NCBI GenBank assembly: GCA_017935575.1 | Contig: JAGBHI010000001.1 | Location: 1-35,430, forward strand | Length of the DNA stretch: 35,430 nucleotides | Direction: 5' to 3' | Source: Bacteroidales bacterium | GTDB taxonomy: Bacteria; Bacteroidota; Bacteroidia; Bacteroidales; G3-4614 | Part shown: piece by piece, positions 17,087-26,320 of the stretch | How positions within the stretch are numbered: the first letter of the stretch is position 1 | Layout: every line of letters begins with the position of its first letter | Program-made: the position numbers and the translations under genes | Notes under the pieces: model-generated | What the model was told of the DNA's origin: nothing | The model's database searches: none | What the model saw: the letters and a program-made list of their open reading frames with translations, nothing else

Positions 17087-17242
17087 TTAATTTAAAAGAT
17101 AACCTCCGGTAGAATTGATAGCCTTATTCTCGCAACTATACACGCGGGCAAAATTCATTAAAAATGCAATAGTAGAATCCTTTGGAGACAAAACCTCTTT
17201 TTGCTTTTTAACAGACTTAACAGGAGTAGAATCTTTTTTCAT
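17087..17242 (-). CDS. Small hypothetical protein (51 aa)
   Basis: A complete frame with ATG at 17242-17240 and TAA at 17089-17087. The product starts MKKDSTPVKSVKKQKEV, continues LSPKDSTIAFLMNFARVY and ends NSTGGYLLN: a lysine-rich N-terminus followed by one amphipathic helix. It lies between the terminator of the ECF sigma gene and the rpe promoter, on the strand used by all its neighbours. Codon use and composition look coding, not random. I do not know a function. I found no -7 match directly upstream, so it may depend on read-through from the sigma gene. Confidence 0.6.
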   Translation of the reverse strand: MKKDSTPVKSVKKQKEVLSPKDSTIAFLMNFARVYSCENKAINSTGGYLLN

Positions 17243-17299
17243 AGGCAGTCATTTATTAAGTAACACTTATATAACGTATAATCTTAATAAATATTGCAC

Positions 17300-17330
17300 A
17301 AAAAAGAGAGGCTGTTGATACAACCTCTCT
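17300..17330 (-). terminator. Intrinsic terminator of the ECF sigma gene
   Basis: On the minus strand an 11-bp stem (17305-17315 with 17320-17330, one wobble) with a four-base loop is followed by a T run (A run at 17300-17304 on the plus strand). Confidence 0.8.
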
Positions 17331-17350
17331 TGTAAACTGTGCTTTTATAA

Positions 17351-17941
17351 TTAAAAGAATAATTCTATTTTATTCTCTTCTGCCATTCTTCTCATATTTA
17401 GTATTGCGTAGCGCATACGTCCAAGAGCAGTATTTATGCTAACATTAGTAGCATCTGCAATCTCTTTAAAGCTCATATTTTGGTAATAGCGCATAACCAA
17501 TACCTCTTTTTGGTTATCGGGTAGTGCAGCCACAAGACGACGAATATCAACTCTTATTTGAGATGAAATCATTGAATCCTCAACAGTTCCCTCGCTCAAC
17601 TCTTTACGATTGAATACATCAGGATTCATATCATTGTTAGGGATATGATTTTCTGTCTTCTCCTGACGATAGTGGTCAATAATAAGGTTATGAGCAATAC
17701 GAGTAATCCATGATGAGAATTTACCTGATTCAACATATCTGCCTTGTTTAATAGTTGTAATAACTTTCACAAAGGTCTCTTGGAAGATGTCCTCAGCCAA
17801 CTCCCTATCTTTAACAATGTAAAATACGTAAGAATAAATGCGATTTTTGTGTCTTAACAGAAGAACATCAAAAGCACTATTATCTCCCTTTGAATACAAT
17901 GCTACCAACTCCTCATCGGTAAGCAAATTAAGATTTTTCAT
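17351..17941 (-). CDS. ECF-type RNA polymerase sigma factor
   Basis: A 196-residue group 4 sigma factor that would switch RNA polymerase to a special regulon. Region 2 spans about 26-93, with LAEDIFQETFVKV (48-60) and FSSWITRIAHNLIIDHYR (75-92). A non-conserved linker follows, then region 4 (about 133-185) with the helix-turn-helix MSFKEIADATNVSINTALGR (156-175). It has its own terminator and no adjacent anti-sigma (FecR-like) or susC/susD genes. It therefore resembles the stand-alone RpoE-like stress sigma factors of Bacteroidales more than the glycan-uptake regulators. What it responds to is not visible. Confidence 0.9.
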   Translation of the reverse strand: MKNLNLLTDEELVALYSKGDNSAFDVLLLRHKNRIYSYVFYIVKDRELAEDIFQETFVKVITTIKQGRYVESGKFSSWITRIAHNLIIDHYRQEKTENHIPNNDMNPDVFNRKELSEGTVEDSMISSQIRVDIRRLVAALPDNQKEVLVMRYYQNMSFKEIADATNVSINTALGRMRYAILNMRRMAEENKIELFF

Positions 17942-18305
17942 CTTTTCTCCTCTTTATAGTTTCAAGAGTAAAGGTCAATTCAATAGGCGTGCTTTTTTAA
18001 GTTTAACTTCGCAAAGGAAAGCTATTTATATCATATTAGCAAATCTTTTAGAGAAAAAAATGAGTCAATTCAACAATTTTTAACATTTAAAACACAATAA
18101 AACAGATTATAGTAAATTTTTCACTAAAATATTGAGGTATAATTTTAATAACAATCAATAATATGATAAAATATAAAAACAATATCTAAATAAATTTTAT
18201 AACTTTGCAATATGGTTTGTAATTTTAGCTTAAATCAAATATAAAACAGCGAAGCAACAAAAAACCAATAAGCATATAAATTTAAACAACTAAATATTAA
18301 TTATT
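17942..18305 (+). promoter_or_regulatory. Divergent intergenic region; promoter of the nucleotidyltransferase gene (-7 TAACTTTG at 18200-18207)
   Basis: These 364 AT-rich bases lie between divergent genes and hold no credible ORF. TAACTTTG at 18200-18207 is an exact TAnnTTTG and would give a leader of about 90 nt. For the sigma gene only weak candidates are seen, such as TAGCTTTC on the minus strand at 18017-18024. Confidence 0.5.
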
Positions 18306-19202
18306 ATGAAACCTACATTATTTGTGTTGGCGGCAGGAATGGGAAGCCGTTACGGTTCACTAAAACAATTAGATGGTCTTGGGCCTAATGGCGAGACTAT
18401 TATGGATTACTCAATCTTTGATGCAATTCGTGGTGGATTTGGAAAAGTTGTGTTTGTAATCAGACACTCTTTTGCAGACGAGTTCATTGAGAAAGTGGTA
18501 AAAAAATATGAGAAAGTAATACCAACTGAGGTTGTATATCAAGAGTTGGATTATCTACCCGAAGGATTTACAGTACCTGAAGGAAGAGAGAAACCTTGGG
18601 GAACAAACCACGCAGTAATGATGGGTAAAGAGGCTATTAAAGAACCATTTGCAGTTATTAATGCTGACGACTTTTATGGTCGTGAAAGCTTTGCTATAAT
18701 AGCAGATTGGTTGTCAAAACAAGAGGGCGAAAATAAATATTGCATGGTAGGTTATCGCGTAGGCAATACAATGTCAGAGAGCGGAACTGTATCACGTGGT
18801 ATATGCGAAACAAACGAAAACGCTGAATTAACATCAGTAGTTGAAAGAACCAAAATAGGTTACTACAATGGAGGTATTGCATTCAACGAAGGCGAAGAGT
18901 GGACAATGTTAGACCCCAACGTTCCCGTATCAATGAATATGTGGGGTTTCACACCTGACTACTTCAAATACTCTGATGAGATATTTGTTGATTTCTTAAA
19001 AGAGAATATGTCAAACCTAAAATCAGAGTTCTTCATACCTCTAATAGTAAACGAGCTAATCCAAAGCAAACGTGCAAGCGTAACAGTGCTTGACACTCCA
19101 TCAAAATGGTTTGGTGTAACATACGCACAAGACCGTCCCGATGTAGTGGCAAAAATACAATCATTAGTTGATGCAGGAGAGTATCCTTCACCACTATTTT
19201 AA
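18306..19202 (+). CDS. Sugar-phosphate nucleotidyltransferase family protein
   Basis: A 298-residue cytoplasmic enzyme of the NTP_transferase (GT-A-like) superfamily, expected to couple a nucleoside triphosphate to a sugar phosphate or similar alcohol. The nucleotide-binding signature LAAGMGSRYGSLKQ (8-21) is followed by PWGTNHAV (97-104), the metal-binding INADDFYG (118-125) and GYRVG (154-158). The sequence lacks a hexapeptide-repeat tail, so it is not a GlmU-type bifunctional protein. It is monocistronic, with a promoter at 18200-18207 and a terminator at 19225-19261. The substrate is not predictable here. Confidence 0.85.
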   Translation: MKPTLFVLAAGMGSRYGSLKQLDGLGPNGETIMDYSIFDAIRGGFGKVVFVIRHSFADEFIEKVVKKYEKVIPTEVVYQELDYLPEGFTVPEGREKPWGTNHAVMMGKEAIKEPFAVINADDFYGRESFAIIADWLSKQEGENKYCMVGYRVGNTMSESGTVSRGICETNENAELTSVVERTKIGYYNGGIAFNEGEEWTMLDPNVPVSMNMWGFTPDYFKYSDEIFVDFLKENMSNLKSEFFIPLIVNELIQSKRASVTVLDTPSKWFGVTYAQDRPDVVAKIQSLVDAGEYPSPLF

Positions 19203-19224
19203 GAAGAACGAATAAAAAAGAGTA

Positions 19225-19261
19225 GGGAGTGTCTAACAAGTTTTTTAGGCACTCCCTTTTT
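19225..19261. terminator. Terminator after the nucleotidyltransferase gene
   Basis: A 12-bp stem (19225-19236 with 19245-19256, one wobble) is followed by TTTTT. On the minus strand the stem is followed after a few bases by a T run (A run at 19214-19219), so it may also stop mutL transcripts. Confidence 0.8.
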
Positions 19262-19264
19262 GTT

Positions 19265-19386
19265 AGAAGTTGTATAACAAGAGGGATTTCAAGGCTTGCG
19301 TAGCCCGAAAAAGCGGAGTTTACTCGGCGTAAATGAGCATTTTGAGGGCAAGCGTAACGCAGAAATCACCTTGTTAGAGAGCTTCT
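19265..19386. repeat. Large imperfect inverted-repeat (foldback) element
   Basis: Nested arms are visible: AGAAG/CTTCT (19265-19269 with 19382-19386), TAACAAG/CTTGTTA (19275-19281 with 19370-19376) and GGATTTC/GAAATC-like arms (19284-19290 with 19362-19367). Inside are further pairs, such as GTTTAC/GTAAAT around 19319-19333, and two related words CTTGCGTA and CAAGCGTA. It is visibly less AT-rich than other intergenic sequence here and codes for nothing apparent. It could be a dispersed intergenic repeat or a structured RNA element. Confidence 0.5.
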
Positions 19387-19399
19387 TTTTTAATATTCT

Positions 19400-21253
19400 T
19401 TACTTAAATCTCTTTTCTAACTCTTCGTTTGTCAGACACGAAAGGGTTGGTTTTCCATCGGGTGTGTAGTTTGCTTCGGGGAGTTTAAAGAGCTCTTGGG
19501 TAAGATGCTCCATCTCCTCGTATGTAAGATATTGTCCGTATGGTATAGCGGCACTCTGCGCAAGCGTCTGAGCCATTCTCCTTTTAAAGAGAGTTACGTC
19601 AGTTGTGCCTGTTTCTGTAGCTATATCAATGAATTTATGTAGTAGCTCTTCATAGTTTATCCCTTCGCTTCCTTCGGGTACTCCTGTTATTGAGAAAGAA
19701 CCTGAACCGAGATTTGATATTTCAAAACCTACCGATGAGAGGTCGCTTTCTATTGAACTCATTATCTCAGTTTGAGCCGGTGATAATTGTATTATCTCCG
19801 GGAAGAGTATTTTTTGTACGGGTTGTATGTTTTTTTCAATGTTGTTTATATACTTTTCGTACAAAACTCTGATATGAGCACGATGCTGATCAACTATAAC
19901 CATACCAGATTTTATGGAGGTTATTATATAGCGTCCTTTTACTTGAATATATGCTCCTTGCGCTACCGATTGCTCAGCAGGTACTACACTCTGCTCAACT
20001 GTTTTGTTTTCCTCTTTTTCTCGTGGTGGCAAAGAGAAATTATCATCGTCGGCTTTTACTGTATAGTCGCTTTTTGTTGTTGCTCCTTCAAAGTTGTTAT
20101 ATAGTTTCTCCCAATCGTTTGCCACTTTGGTTACACCTGCTTTATTGTAATTAAAGGGATTATAACCAGGAGTGTAAGATACCCGGGGCTGTTTTACCTG
20201 CATGTTTGGATTAAATATGGGAATATCTGGTGCATCGTCGGTATCAAAATCTATTGAAGGAACTGCACTGAATTTTCCTAATGCCTCTTTTACTGCCGAT
20301 GAGAGTATTGGCCATAGGTGTTGCTCATTCTCAAATTTTATTTCGGTTTTTGTAGGGTGTATGTTAACATCAATTGTTGCCGGATCAACTTCAAATTTTA
20401 TAAAATAGTTGGGCATCTCCCCTACCGGTATTATATCTTCATATGCATTTATTACTGCTTTATGAAAATAGGGGTGGCGCATATATCTGCCGTTTACAAA
20501 AAAGAATTGCTGTGCGCCACGTTTTCGGGCATTTTCGGGCTTTCCGACAAACCCCGTTATTGTTGCAAGTGTTGTTTGTACGTTTATGGGTAACAACTGC
20601 GTATTCATTGTTTTCCCGAATAGGGATACCACTCGTTGCAATAAGCTTGACGAATGTAATTTGTACATCTCTGTTCCGTTATGCGACAGCGTAAAGGCTA
20701 TTTGCGGATTTGCTATTGCTATGCGCTCAAATTCGGTTAAGATATTACTAAACTCTACCTGATTGCTTTTTAAGAATTTACGACGTGCTGGTACATTATA
20801 AAATATATCTTTTACACTGAAGTTAGCTCCTACGGGTGTTGTTATTGGTTCTTGCGACTCAACTTTTGATGCAGCAATGGTTAGTTTTGTACCTACCTCA
20901 TCTTCTGCTCTACGTGTGCGCAACTCAACGTGTGCTATGGCTGCTATTGAGGCTAATGCCTCGCCACGAAATCCCATTGTTGAGAGAGAGAATATATCTG
21001 CCGAACTCTTTATTTTTGATGTGGCATGACGCTCAAACGAGAGACGTGCATCAGTACATGACATTCCCTTTCCGTTATCAATTACTTGAATAAGGGTACG
21101 TCCTGCATCTTTTATTATTATGGTTACTTCGGTTGCTCCTGCATCTATAGCATTCTCGACCAACTCTTTTACTACCGACGAGGGGCGTTGTATAACCTCG
21201 CCTGCAGCTATTTGGTTGGCTACCGAATCAGGAAGCAGTTGTATTATATCCAT
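19400..21253 (-). CDS. mutL: DNA mismatch repair protein MutL
   Basis: A 617-residue mismatch-repair coordinator that couples MutS to downstream strand removal. The N-terminal GHKL ATPase is intact: ELVENAIDAGAT (30-41) with catalytic Glu33 and Asn34, DNGKGM (59-64) and GFRGEALASI (94-103). The linker (about 330-430) is variable. The C-terminal dimerisation domain starts near 433, but the endonuclease motif DQHA(x)2E(x)4E reads DQHRAHIRVLYE (455-466), and the later Cys/His metal motifs are replaced by SAAIPYG and YTPDGKPT. It therefore looks nuclease-inactive. It is last in the operon with the OstA-like and parvulin genes, 23 bases after the former. Confidence 0.95.
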   Translation of the reverse strand: MDIIQLLPDSVANQIAAGEVIQRPSSVVKELVENAIDAGATEVTIIIKDAGRTLIQVIDNGKGMSCTDARLSFERHATSKIKSSADIFSLSTMGFRGEALASIAAIAHVELRTRRAEDEVGTKLTIAASKVESQEPITTPVGANFSVKDIFYNVPARRKFLKSNQVEFSNILTEFERIAIANPQIAFTLSHNGTEMYKLHSSSLLQRVVSLFGKTMNTQLLPINVQTTLATITGFVGKPENARKRGAQQFFFVNGRYMRHPYFHKAVINAYEDIIPVGEMPNYFIKFEVDPATIDVNIHPTKTEIKFENEQHLWPILSSAVKEALGKFSAVPSIDFDTDDAPDIPIFNPNMQVKQPRVSYTPGYNPFNYNKAGVTKVANDWEKLYNNFEGATTKSDYTVKADDDNFSLPPREKEENKTVEQSVVPAEQSVAQGAYIQVKGRYIITSIKSGMVIVDQHRAHIRVLYEKYINNIEKNIQPVQKILFPEIIQLSPAQTEIMSSIESDLSSVGFEISNLGSGSFSITGVPEGSEGINYEELLHKFIDIATETGTTDVTLFKRRMAQTLAQSAAIPYGQYLTYEEMEHLTQELFKLPEANYTPDGKPTLSCLTNEELEKRFK

Positions 21254-21276
21254 TCTTCTTATCCTCTCTTTGTTTA

Positions 21277-22959
21277 TTATCGTGGCATCTGCTCTACCTC
21301 TCCTGAGAAGTTGCGTCGTTTTTTAGGTGCTTCGCTTGAACCTTTTTCAATACGACGGAATATGTCGTTTTTATCTTTCGGACGTATTGCCTGATACCAT
21401 CTGAATGACGGAAGATAGAGGTCTTTGGGCTTTATCTTTGAAATGGGTGTCATTGTTCCGTCAACTTGTGGCCACATTATAAGTTTATCCATCTCGTTTG
21501 ATAGAGTATCCATCTCCATTTTCAAAAATCCACTTGTTGCTGCATTTAATCCGGTAAATGTTGAGTCTTCTTCCTGGGGATAGAATATTGTTTGCACGTT
21601 GCCTGAAACATTTACCTGTTTCAACTTTCCTCCCGAAAACTTGTTTACCATATCTTTACCCGATATTTGATCAAAAAATGCTGTATCTTTTTGCTGTACG
21701 GCAAAAGCAAACGTGGGTATATGTACACGGTCAATTGTTGAGTCGTTAAGGTATATTCTTATGGTATCGCCATAAAGTTGATATGCCGTATTCCAAAGAA
21801 TTGGCTCACGGAACATATATATTGCTGAATCTGTTGAATTGAATACCATTGAATCGCATACACCTTGTAAATCGGTACGATAAAAACGAGTATTAAAGTA
21901 TGCCTTCATCAACCTTGTTGAATCGGGTAACATTATTGCTCTTAAAGTATCGGCATGTAAATAGAGCGTGTCTTTTTGTGAACAATCCATCATTACAGCC
22001 GAGTCGGTTACCATTGCACTATCATTTTTTTGATAATAGTAGGCATAGTTACCAAGCATAACAAACTTTTGTACGGTATCTTCCATCTGAACATTTCCGT
22101 AAACATTTCCAAAGCCCTTGTCGCGATCGTAAAAGATTGTATCTCCCGTAAGACGATAGGTGTTGTGCTCTACTATTGAACGATTGTATAATGCTGAACG
22201 GTTATTGTTTGTATTATACCAACCTTTGCTTGAGACTATTCGGCTTGAATCGGATATTATTATAGTGGGACTCTCTATGGCTGCAATGTGAGTTTCGGTA
22301 TTATACTTTAATGTATCAGACGAGAGTTTCGCTTTTTCGTTGGTTAGCGTTACTTCGTAATAGAATATTGCATCTTTTGTATCAGGACAATACTCTCCAT
22401 AAACCGACTCTAATGTGTTTTGTGAATCTACTATTTGTCCGCCTGTAAAATAATAGCCCACATTAGGCGAAAGCTCGTAATTGAGACTATCTGTTATTAG
22501 GGTTACATCTCTGTTTTGTAATATTACGTTGCTTCGGAGTTTTGCTATCTCCTCATTTCCGTCAAAATACATTAAATCGCTGAAGACAAAGAGTGTATCT
22601 CCTTGCTCCATTCTCACATTACCAAAGGCGTCCATTGAGTTAGATTGCTCATAGAAATAGGCACTGTCGCAAAACATCAACATTCCTCCTCTATGGAAAC
22701 GCACATTCCCTTTAAGAATTTGATAATCGGGATTTATTCGTTGGTCAAATATTAACGAATCGGCATAATCAAGTACAACTTTTTTTGTATCTGCTGCAGC
22801 CTCTTCTATCTCAGTTTTTGTTGTTGATATTGGTGGTTGCACCGGTGTTGGTGTCTGTTTTGCCTTACCCCATACTGATATAAGAAACAACGATACAAGC
22901 ATAATTAATATCTTATGCCTGCCGATAATGCTTTTTATGTCTTTATTTTTATTACTCAT
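21277..22959 (-). CDS. OstA-like (LptA/LptD N-terminal type) protein
   Basis: A 560-residue envelope protein. A short basic N-terminus is followed by a hydrophobic segment (about 17-32) that is a signal or anchor. The remainder consists of beta-strand repeats of the OstA/LptA type, recognisable from recurring GNVRF, FGNVRM, SDLMYFDG, TDSLNYE and GDTIFYDRDKGFGNVYGNV patterns. It is likely to bridge the periplasm in lipopolysaccharide transport, as LptA does in proteobacteria. It begins seven bases after the SurA-like gene and precedes mutL, placing it in an outer-membrane biogenesis operon. The length suggests a longer slide than E. coli LptA. Confidence 0.82.
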   Translation of the reverse strand: MSNKNKDIKSIIGRHKILIMLVSLFLISVWGKAKQTPTPVQPPISTTKTEIEEAAADTKKVVLDYADSLIFDQRINPDYQILKGNVRFHRGGMLMFCDSAYFYEQSNSMDAFGNVRMEQGDTLFVFSDLMYFDGNEEIAKLRSNVILQNRDVTLITDSLNYELSPNVGYYFTGGQIVDSQNTLESVYGEYCPDTKDAIFYYEVTLTNEKAKLSSDTLKYNTETHIAAIESPTIIISDSSRIVSSKGWYNTNNNRSALYNRSIVEHNTYRLTGDTIFYDRDKGFGNVYGNVQMEDTVQKFVMLGNYAYYYQKNDSAMVTDSAVMMDCSQKDTLYLHADTLRAIMLPDSTRLMKAYFNTRFYRTDLQGVCDSMVFNSTDSAIYMFREPILWNTAYQLYGDTIRIYLNDSTIDRVHIPTFAFAVQQKDTAFFDQISGKDMVNKFSGGKLKQVNVSGNVQTIFYPQEEDSTFTGLNAATSGFLKMEMDTLSNEMDKLIMWPQVDGTMTPISKIKPKDLYLPSFRWYQAIRPKDKNDIFRRIEKGSSEAPKKRRNFSGEVEQMPR

Positions 22960-22966
22960 TAATTTT

Positions 22967-24328
22967 CTATTCTGTTACCAGCCAACCATCATACTTAAAT
23001 TCGCAATTTTGCCAACCTTCTTTTATTTTTACGTATGTTGTCTTTTGCTTCTCTTTTATCCAATTCTCAATAAATTCTCCTTTTTTCTGATTTTCAGCCA
23101 TCGCCTTTATCTGCTGATAATCGTCTGAGATATTTGCTTTGTGACCATCGGTGCGAGATTTCAATTTTACTATTACAGCTACCTCGCGACCCATTTTGGG
23201 ATCAATCATTATAAATGGATCTGATATTTCATCAATCTTCATTGTTGATATTGCGCGCGCTATCTCCTGTGGTAACTCCGACATTTCAAATCGCGAGTTG
23301 CCTGAATTGGGATTTACCATCAGCCCCTTACTGTTTTTTGTATCTTTATCTTGCGATAGAGCTATTACTGCCTCTTCAAATGTAAATACAGAATTGGTTA
23401 TATCTGTTTTTATTGAATCGAGTTTTGCAAGAGAATTGCTCTTTTCGGTTTGAGAAACTTTGGGTTTTAATAGTATATGGCGAACATTTACCATATCGCC
23501 TTTTTTCTCAATTAGTTGCAATATATGATATCCAAACTCCGACTCTACAATATTTGAAACCTTTTTAGGATCACTTAATGAAAAGGCTGCTTTTGCAAAT
23601 GGTTCAACCCATTGTGCTCGTCCAGCAAATCCTGTTTCTCCTCCCATTCGTGCAGAACCGGGGTCTTCTGAATAGAGAATTGCCAATGTCGAAAATTCTG
23701 ACTCGCCTTTTTCAACTCTCTCCGTATATTCACGTAAGCGAGCTTTTATATTGTCAACTTGCTCTTGTGGTATTACAGGGTTCAATTTTAATATTTGAAC
23801 TTCAACCTTCATCGGAACAAATGGGATACTGTCCTTTGGCATATTGTCATAATAACGACGTACCTCTGATGGTGTTACTTTTATGTTCTGAACCAAAGTG
23901 CGTTGCATCTCTTGTACTACTCCTTGATCACGAACCATCTCTGACAATGCCTCTTTAAGTTCGGGCATAGGTTTTCCAAAGTACTCCTCAACTTTCTCTT
24001 TTGAACCAATGTTCATTATAAAATAGTTTATGCGTCTATCCACTTCTTGCGCAACTTGACCTTCGTCTGCCGATATACTATCTAAATCGGCCTGGTGCAA
24101 AAAGAGCTTTTGTACTGCCATCTGTTCAGGTATGAAACAATAGGGATCGCCTTCAATTTTTTGGCGTTCGTACTGCATATTGCGATACTGCTCCTCTACT
24201 TGCGATTTTAATATTACTTCATCTCCTACTACCCATACAACTTCATCTATTACAGTACCTTGTGCATTTGCCAACAGCGGTAATATAATAACTGAAAATA
24301 TTGCTGTATATATTTTTTTTATACTCAT
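22967..24328 (-). CDS. SurA-like periplasmic peptidyl-prolyl isomerase
   Basis: A 453-residue periplasmic chaperone for outer-membrane proteins. The signal peptide is likely cleaved after Ala22 (ANA-Q). A SurA N-terminal domain follows (about 25-165, starting VIDEVVWVVGDEVILKSQ). Next is one clear parvulin domain (about 173-275, with LYSEDPGSARMGGETGF and FGYHILQL) and a second, more diverged one (about 282-395, opening VNVRHILLKPK). It sits one base after the larger parvulin gene and seven before the OstA-like gene. The order SurA-type chaperone then OstA suits joint assembly of outer-membrane proteins and LPS transport. Confidence 0.88.
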   Translation of the reverse strand: MSIKKIYTAIFSVIILPLLANAQGTVIDEVVWVVGDEVILKSQVEEQYRNMQYERQKIEGDPYCFIPEQMAVQKLFLHQADLDSISADEGQVAQEVDRRINYFIMNIGSKEKVEEYFGKPMPELKEALSEMVRDQGVVQEMQRTLVQNIKVTPSEVRRYYDNMPKDSIPFVPMKVEVQILKLNPVIPQEQVDNIKARLREYTERVEKGESEFSTLAILYSEDPGSARMGGETGFAGRAQWVEPFAKAAFSLSDPKKVSNIVESEFGYHILQLIEKKGDMVNVRHILLKPKVSQTEKSNSLAKLDSIKTDITNSVFTFEEAVIALSQDKDTKNSKGLMVNPNSGNSRFEMSELPQEIARAISTMKIDEISDPFIMIDPKMGREVAVIVKLKSRTDGHKANISDDYQQIKAMAENQKKGEFIENWIKEKQKTTYVKIKEGWQNCEFKYDGWLVTE

Positions 24329-24329
24329 C

Positions 24330-26270
24330 TTATTTCTCTTTTATAGTTGATACTACATCGTAATCTATAACTACTTCATATTTCTTATTTAGATACTCAA
24401 CCCAATCTTTCTCCAATTTTGTTTGATAATCGGCTGTTACCTGACCTTTTACGTCAAGATATGATTCGGGTCTTTTTTTCAATATCTTTCCTTTTGCAAA
24501 TGATACAGGGAATGTCTCATCTACTACCTGTTTGCCTGTTTTAAATACTCTGTAATCAACTACAGCATTATCCCCTATCTCAAAGAGTCCTCGTTTTGCT
24601 TTTAATACTCTCTCTGAACCCACATTCATCTCTTTATTTAGGGTTGTTGCAGAGATTTCATAATCTAATTCTTGCAAGCGTTTTTCAGCCTCCATAGCTA
24701 TGCTGTCGTTTTTACATTGCACAACTACTCCTTTAAAACGAGGCTCGCTCCATGAGTATTTATTTTTGTTCTTCTTAAAGAATTTTTTCAAGCCTTTTGT
24801 ATCTTGTGCAGCTTTATCCCATACCTCTCTGTTACTTATCTCAAATAGTAACATACCATCGCGATATTCATTGTAAAGATTTTTGAAATCAGGGTATTTA
24901 TCGGCTAATTTACTGCTCTCATACTCTATTACTGCTTTATCAATATATTTATCAACTTTTGATGTCAGTGAGTTTTCTGTCTCCGATTTTCCTGTAAGAT
25001 GTTTTGAGTAATATTCTGCAAAATCGGCTACGCTATATGCTACTCCGTCAAGGGTAAATAGTGTTGCGTTGTCTGTTGAAATTATATTTGCAAAAAGCGA
25101 ATCGGTTGCTGAACTTTTAAGAGTCTCTTTTAATTGAGACATTTTATCTCCGTCAAAGTTATAATTATACTCGACTTTTAATTTTGCTATTAAACTTTTT
25201 CGTCCACTTCCTGCTCGTTCGTCACGCGATATACGACGCATAATCTCTTTATGCATCTCTTCGTACGATTGCAAGCCTCGTTTATCAACAACTTTTGCTA
25301 TATGCCAACCAAAAGGTGTTTTAAAGGGTTCTGATATCTCCCCTTTGCCCAATGCGAATATTACATCTTCAAACTCTTTTATGGTACGTCCGGTTGAAAC
25401 CCAACGCATCTTTCCCTCTGTATCGCGAGTACTCGGATCTTCGGTATATTGCTCTACAACCTCTTCAAAGGTTGCTCCTTCTTGTAATTTTTGATATGCT
25501 TCGCGTATTTTTTCCTCTTTGGCTTTTAGTTCGCTCTCTGTTGCTCCTTTTGGTATCATTACCATTATGTGTGCAGGCAAAACCTCGCCCGGATCAGCGC
25601 GACGCGACATTACTTTTATTATGTGATATCCAAAACGCGACAAAACAGGTTCTGTTATATTGCCTACCTCTGTTGTATATGCTGCCTGTTCAAACGGATA
25701 TACTGTCATAAATCCTTTTATGTAACCTAAATATCCATCGTTACGACTTACTGAAGGATCTTCAGAACACTCTCTTGCAAGTTTTGTAAAATCTTCGCCT
25801 GCATCAAGACGTTTTTTTAGTGCTATTGCCTTTTCGTATGCTTTTTCTTTTGTTTTTGAAGGATTATTCTCTTCTATCATAAATAGAATGTGCGCTACCT
25901 CAACATTCTCTTGTAATCGTGCGTATGCCTCTTTTGCCAACGTTTCATCAACTTCGGTATCAATAAGATAGGGCTGTGCCAACTGTTTACGATAGCCTTG
26001 TAGCTCTGATAAGAATGCTGAAGTTGTATCTATCCCGTTTGCTTCAGCCTCCATAACTTTTAGTTTGTACTCTTTAAACATTTGAAGATACTCTTCAAGT
26101 GTTTTATGTTCAATTTGTTGTTGCGAATTTTTATTATAGACATATTCAAATTCCGATTTTTTTATACCTTTTCCGTTTATAGTCATTATATCGGGATCTG
26201 AGTTTTGTGCCGATAGTGTTACTACTCCAAAAGCAAGAGCCAACAAAATAGTGCTAAACTTAGTATTCAT
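24330..26270 (-). CDS. PpiC/PpiD-like parvulin peptidyl-prolyl isomerase
   Basis: A 646-residue exported foldase. The signal peptide is likely cut after Ala21 (LSA-Q). A helical chaperone arm (about 28-118) precedes two parvulin domains, one at about 123-222 (VAHILFMI, ECSEDPSVSRNDGYLG, FGYHIIKV) and one at about 231-330 (LPAHIMVMI, TEDPSTRDTEGKM, FGWHIAKV). A long C-terminal region (about 340-646) contains no domain I recognise. It is the first gene of the four-gene unit with the SurA-like protein, the OstA-like protein and MutL. It has an exact -7 element at 26321-26328. Confidence 0.88.
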   Translation of the reverse strand: MNTKFSTILLALAFGVVTLSAQNSDPDIMTINGKGIKKSEFEYVYNKNSQQQIEHKTLEEYLQMFKEYKLKVMEAEANGIDTTSAFLSELQGYRKQLAQPYLIDTEVDETLAKEAYARLQENVEVAHILFMIEENNPSKTKEKAYEKAIALKKRLDAGEDFTKLARECSEDPSVSRNDGYLGYIKGFMTVYPFEQAAYTTEVGNITEPVLSRFGYHIIKVMSRRADPGEVLPAHIMVMIPKGATESELKAKEEKIREAYQKLQEGATFEEVVEQYTEDPSTRDTEGKMRWVSTGRTIKEFEDVIFALGKGEISEPFKTPFGWHIAKVVDKRGLQSYEEMHKEIMRRISRDERAGSGRKSLIAKLKVEYNYNFDGDKMSQLKETLKSSATDSLFANIISTDNATLFTLDGVAYSVADFAEYYSKHLTGKSETENSLTSKVDKYIDKAVIEYESSKLADKYPDFKNLYNEYRDGMLLFEISNREVWDKAAQDTKGLKKFFKKNKNKYSWSEPRFKGVVVQCKNDSIAMEAEKRLQELDYEISATTLNKEMNVGSERVLKAKRGLFEIGDNAVVDYRVFKTGKQVVDETFPVSFAKGKILKKRPESYLDVKGQVTADYQTKLEKDWVEYLNKKYEVVIDYDVVSTIKEK

Positions 26271-26320
26271 ATTGTTTCCTTATTTTTACTCTTTATTTTA
26301 CATAGTTTTCTCCAAAGTTT

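Noticed and set aside
17115..17318. 67-codon plus-strand frame
   Set aside because: It crosses the sigma-gene terminator and lies opposite the better 51-residue frame on the minus strand.
23578..23958. 126-codon plus-strand frame
   Set aside because: Shadow of the SurA-like gene; leucine-rich content typical of antisense frames here.
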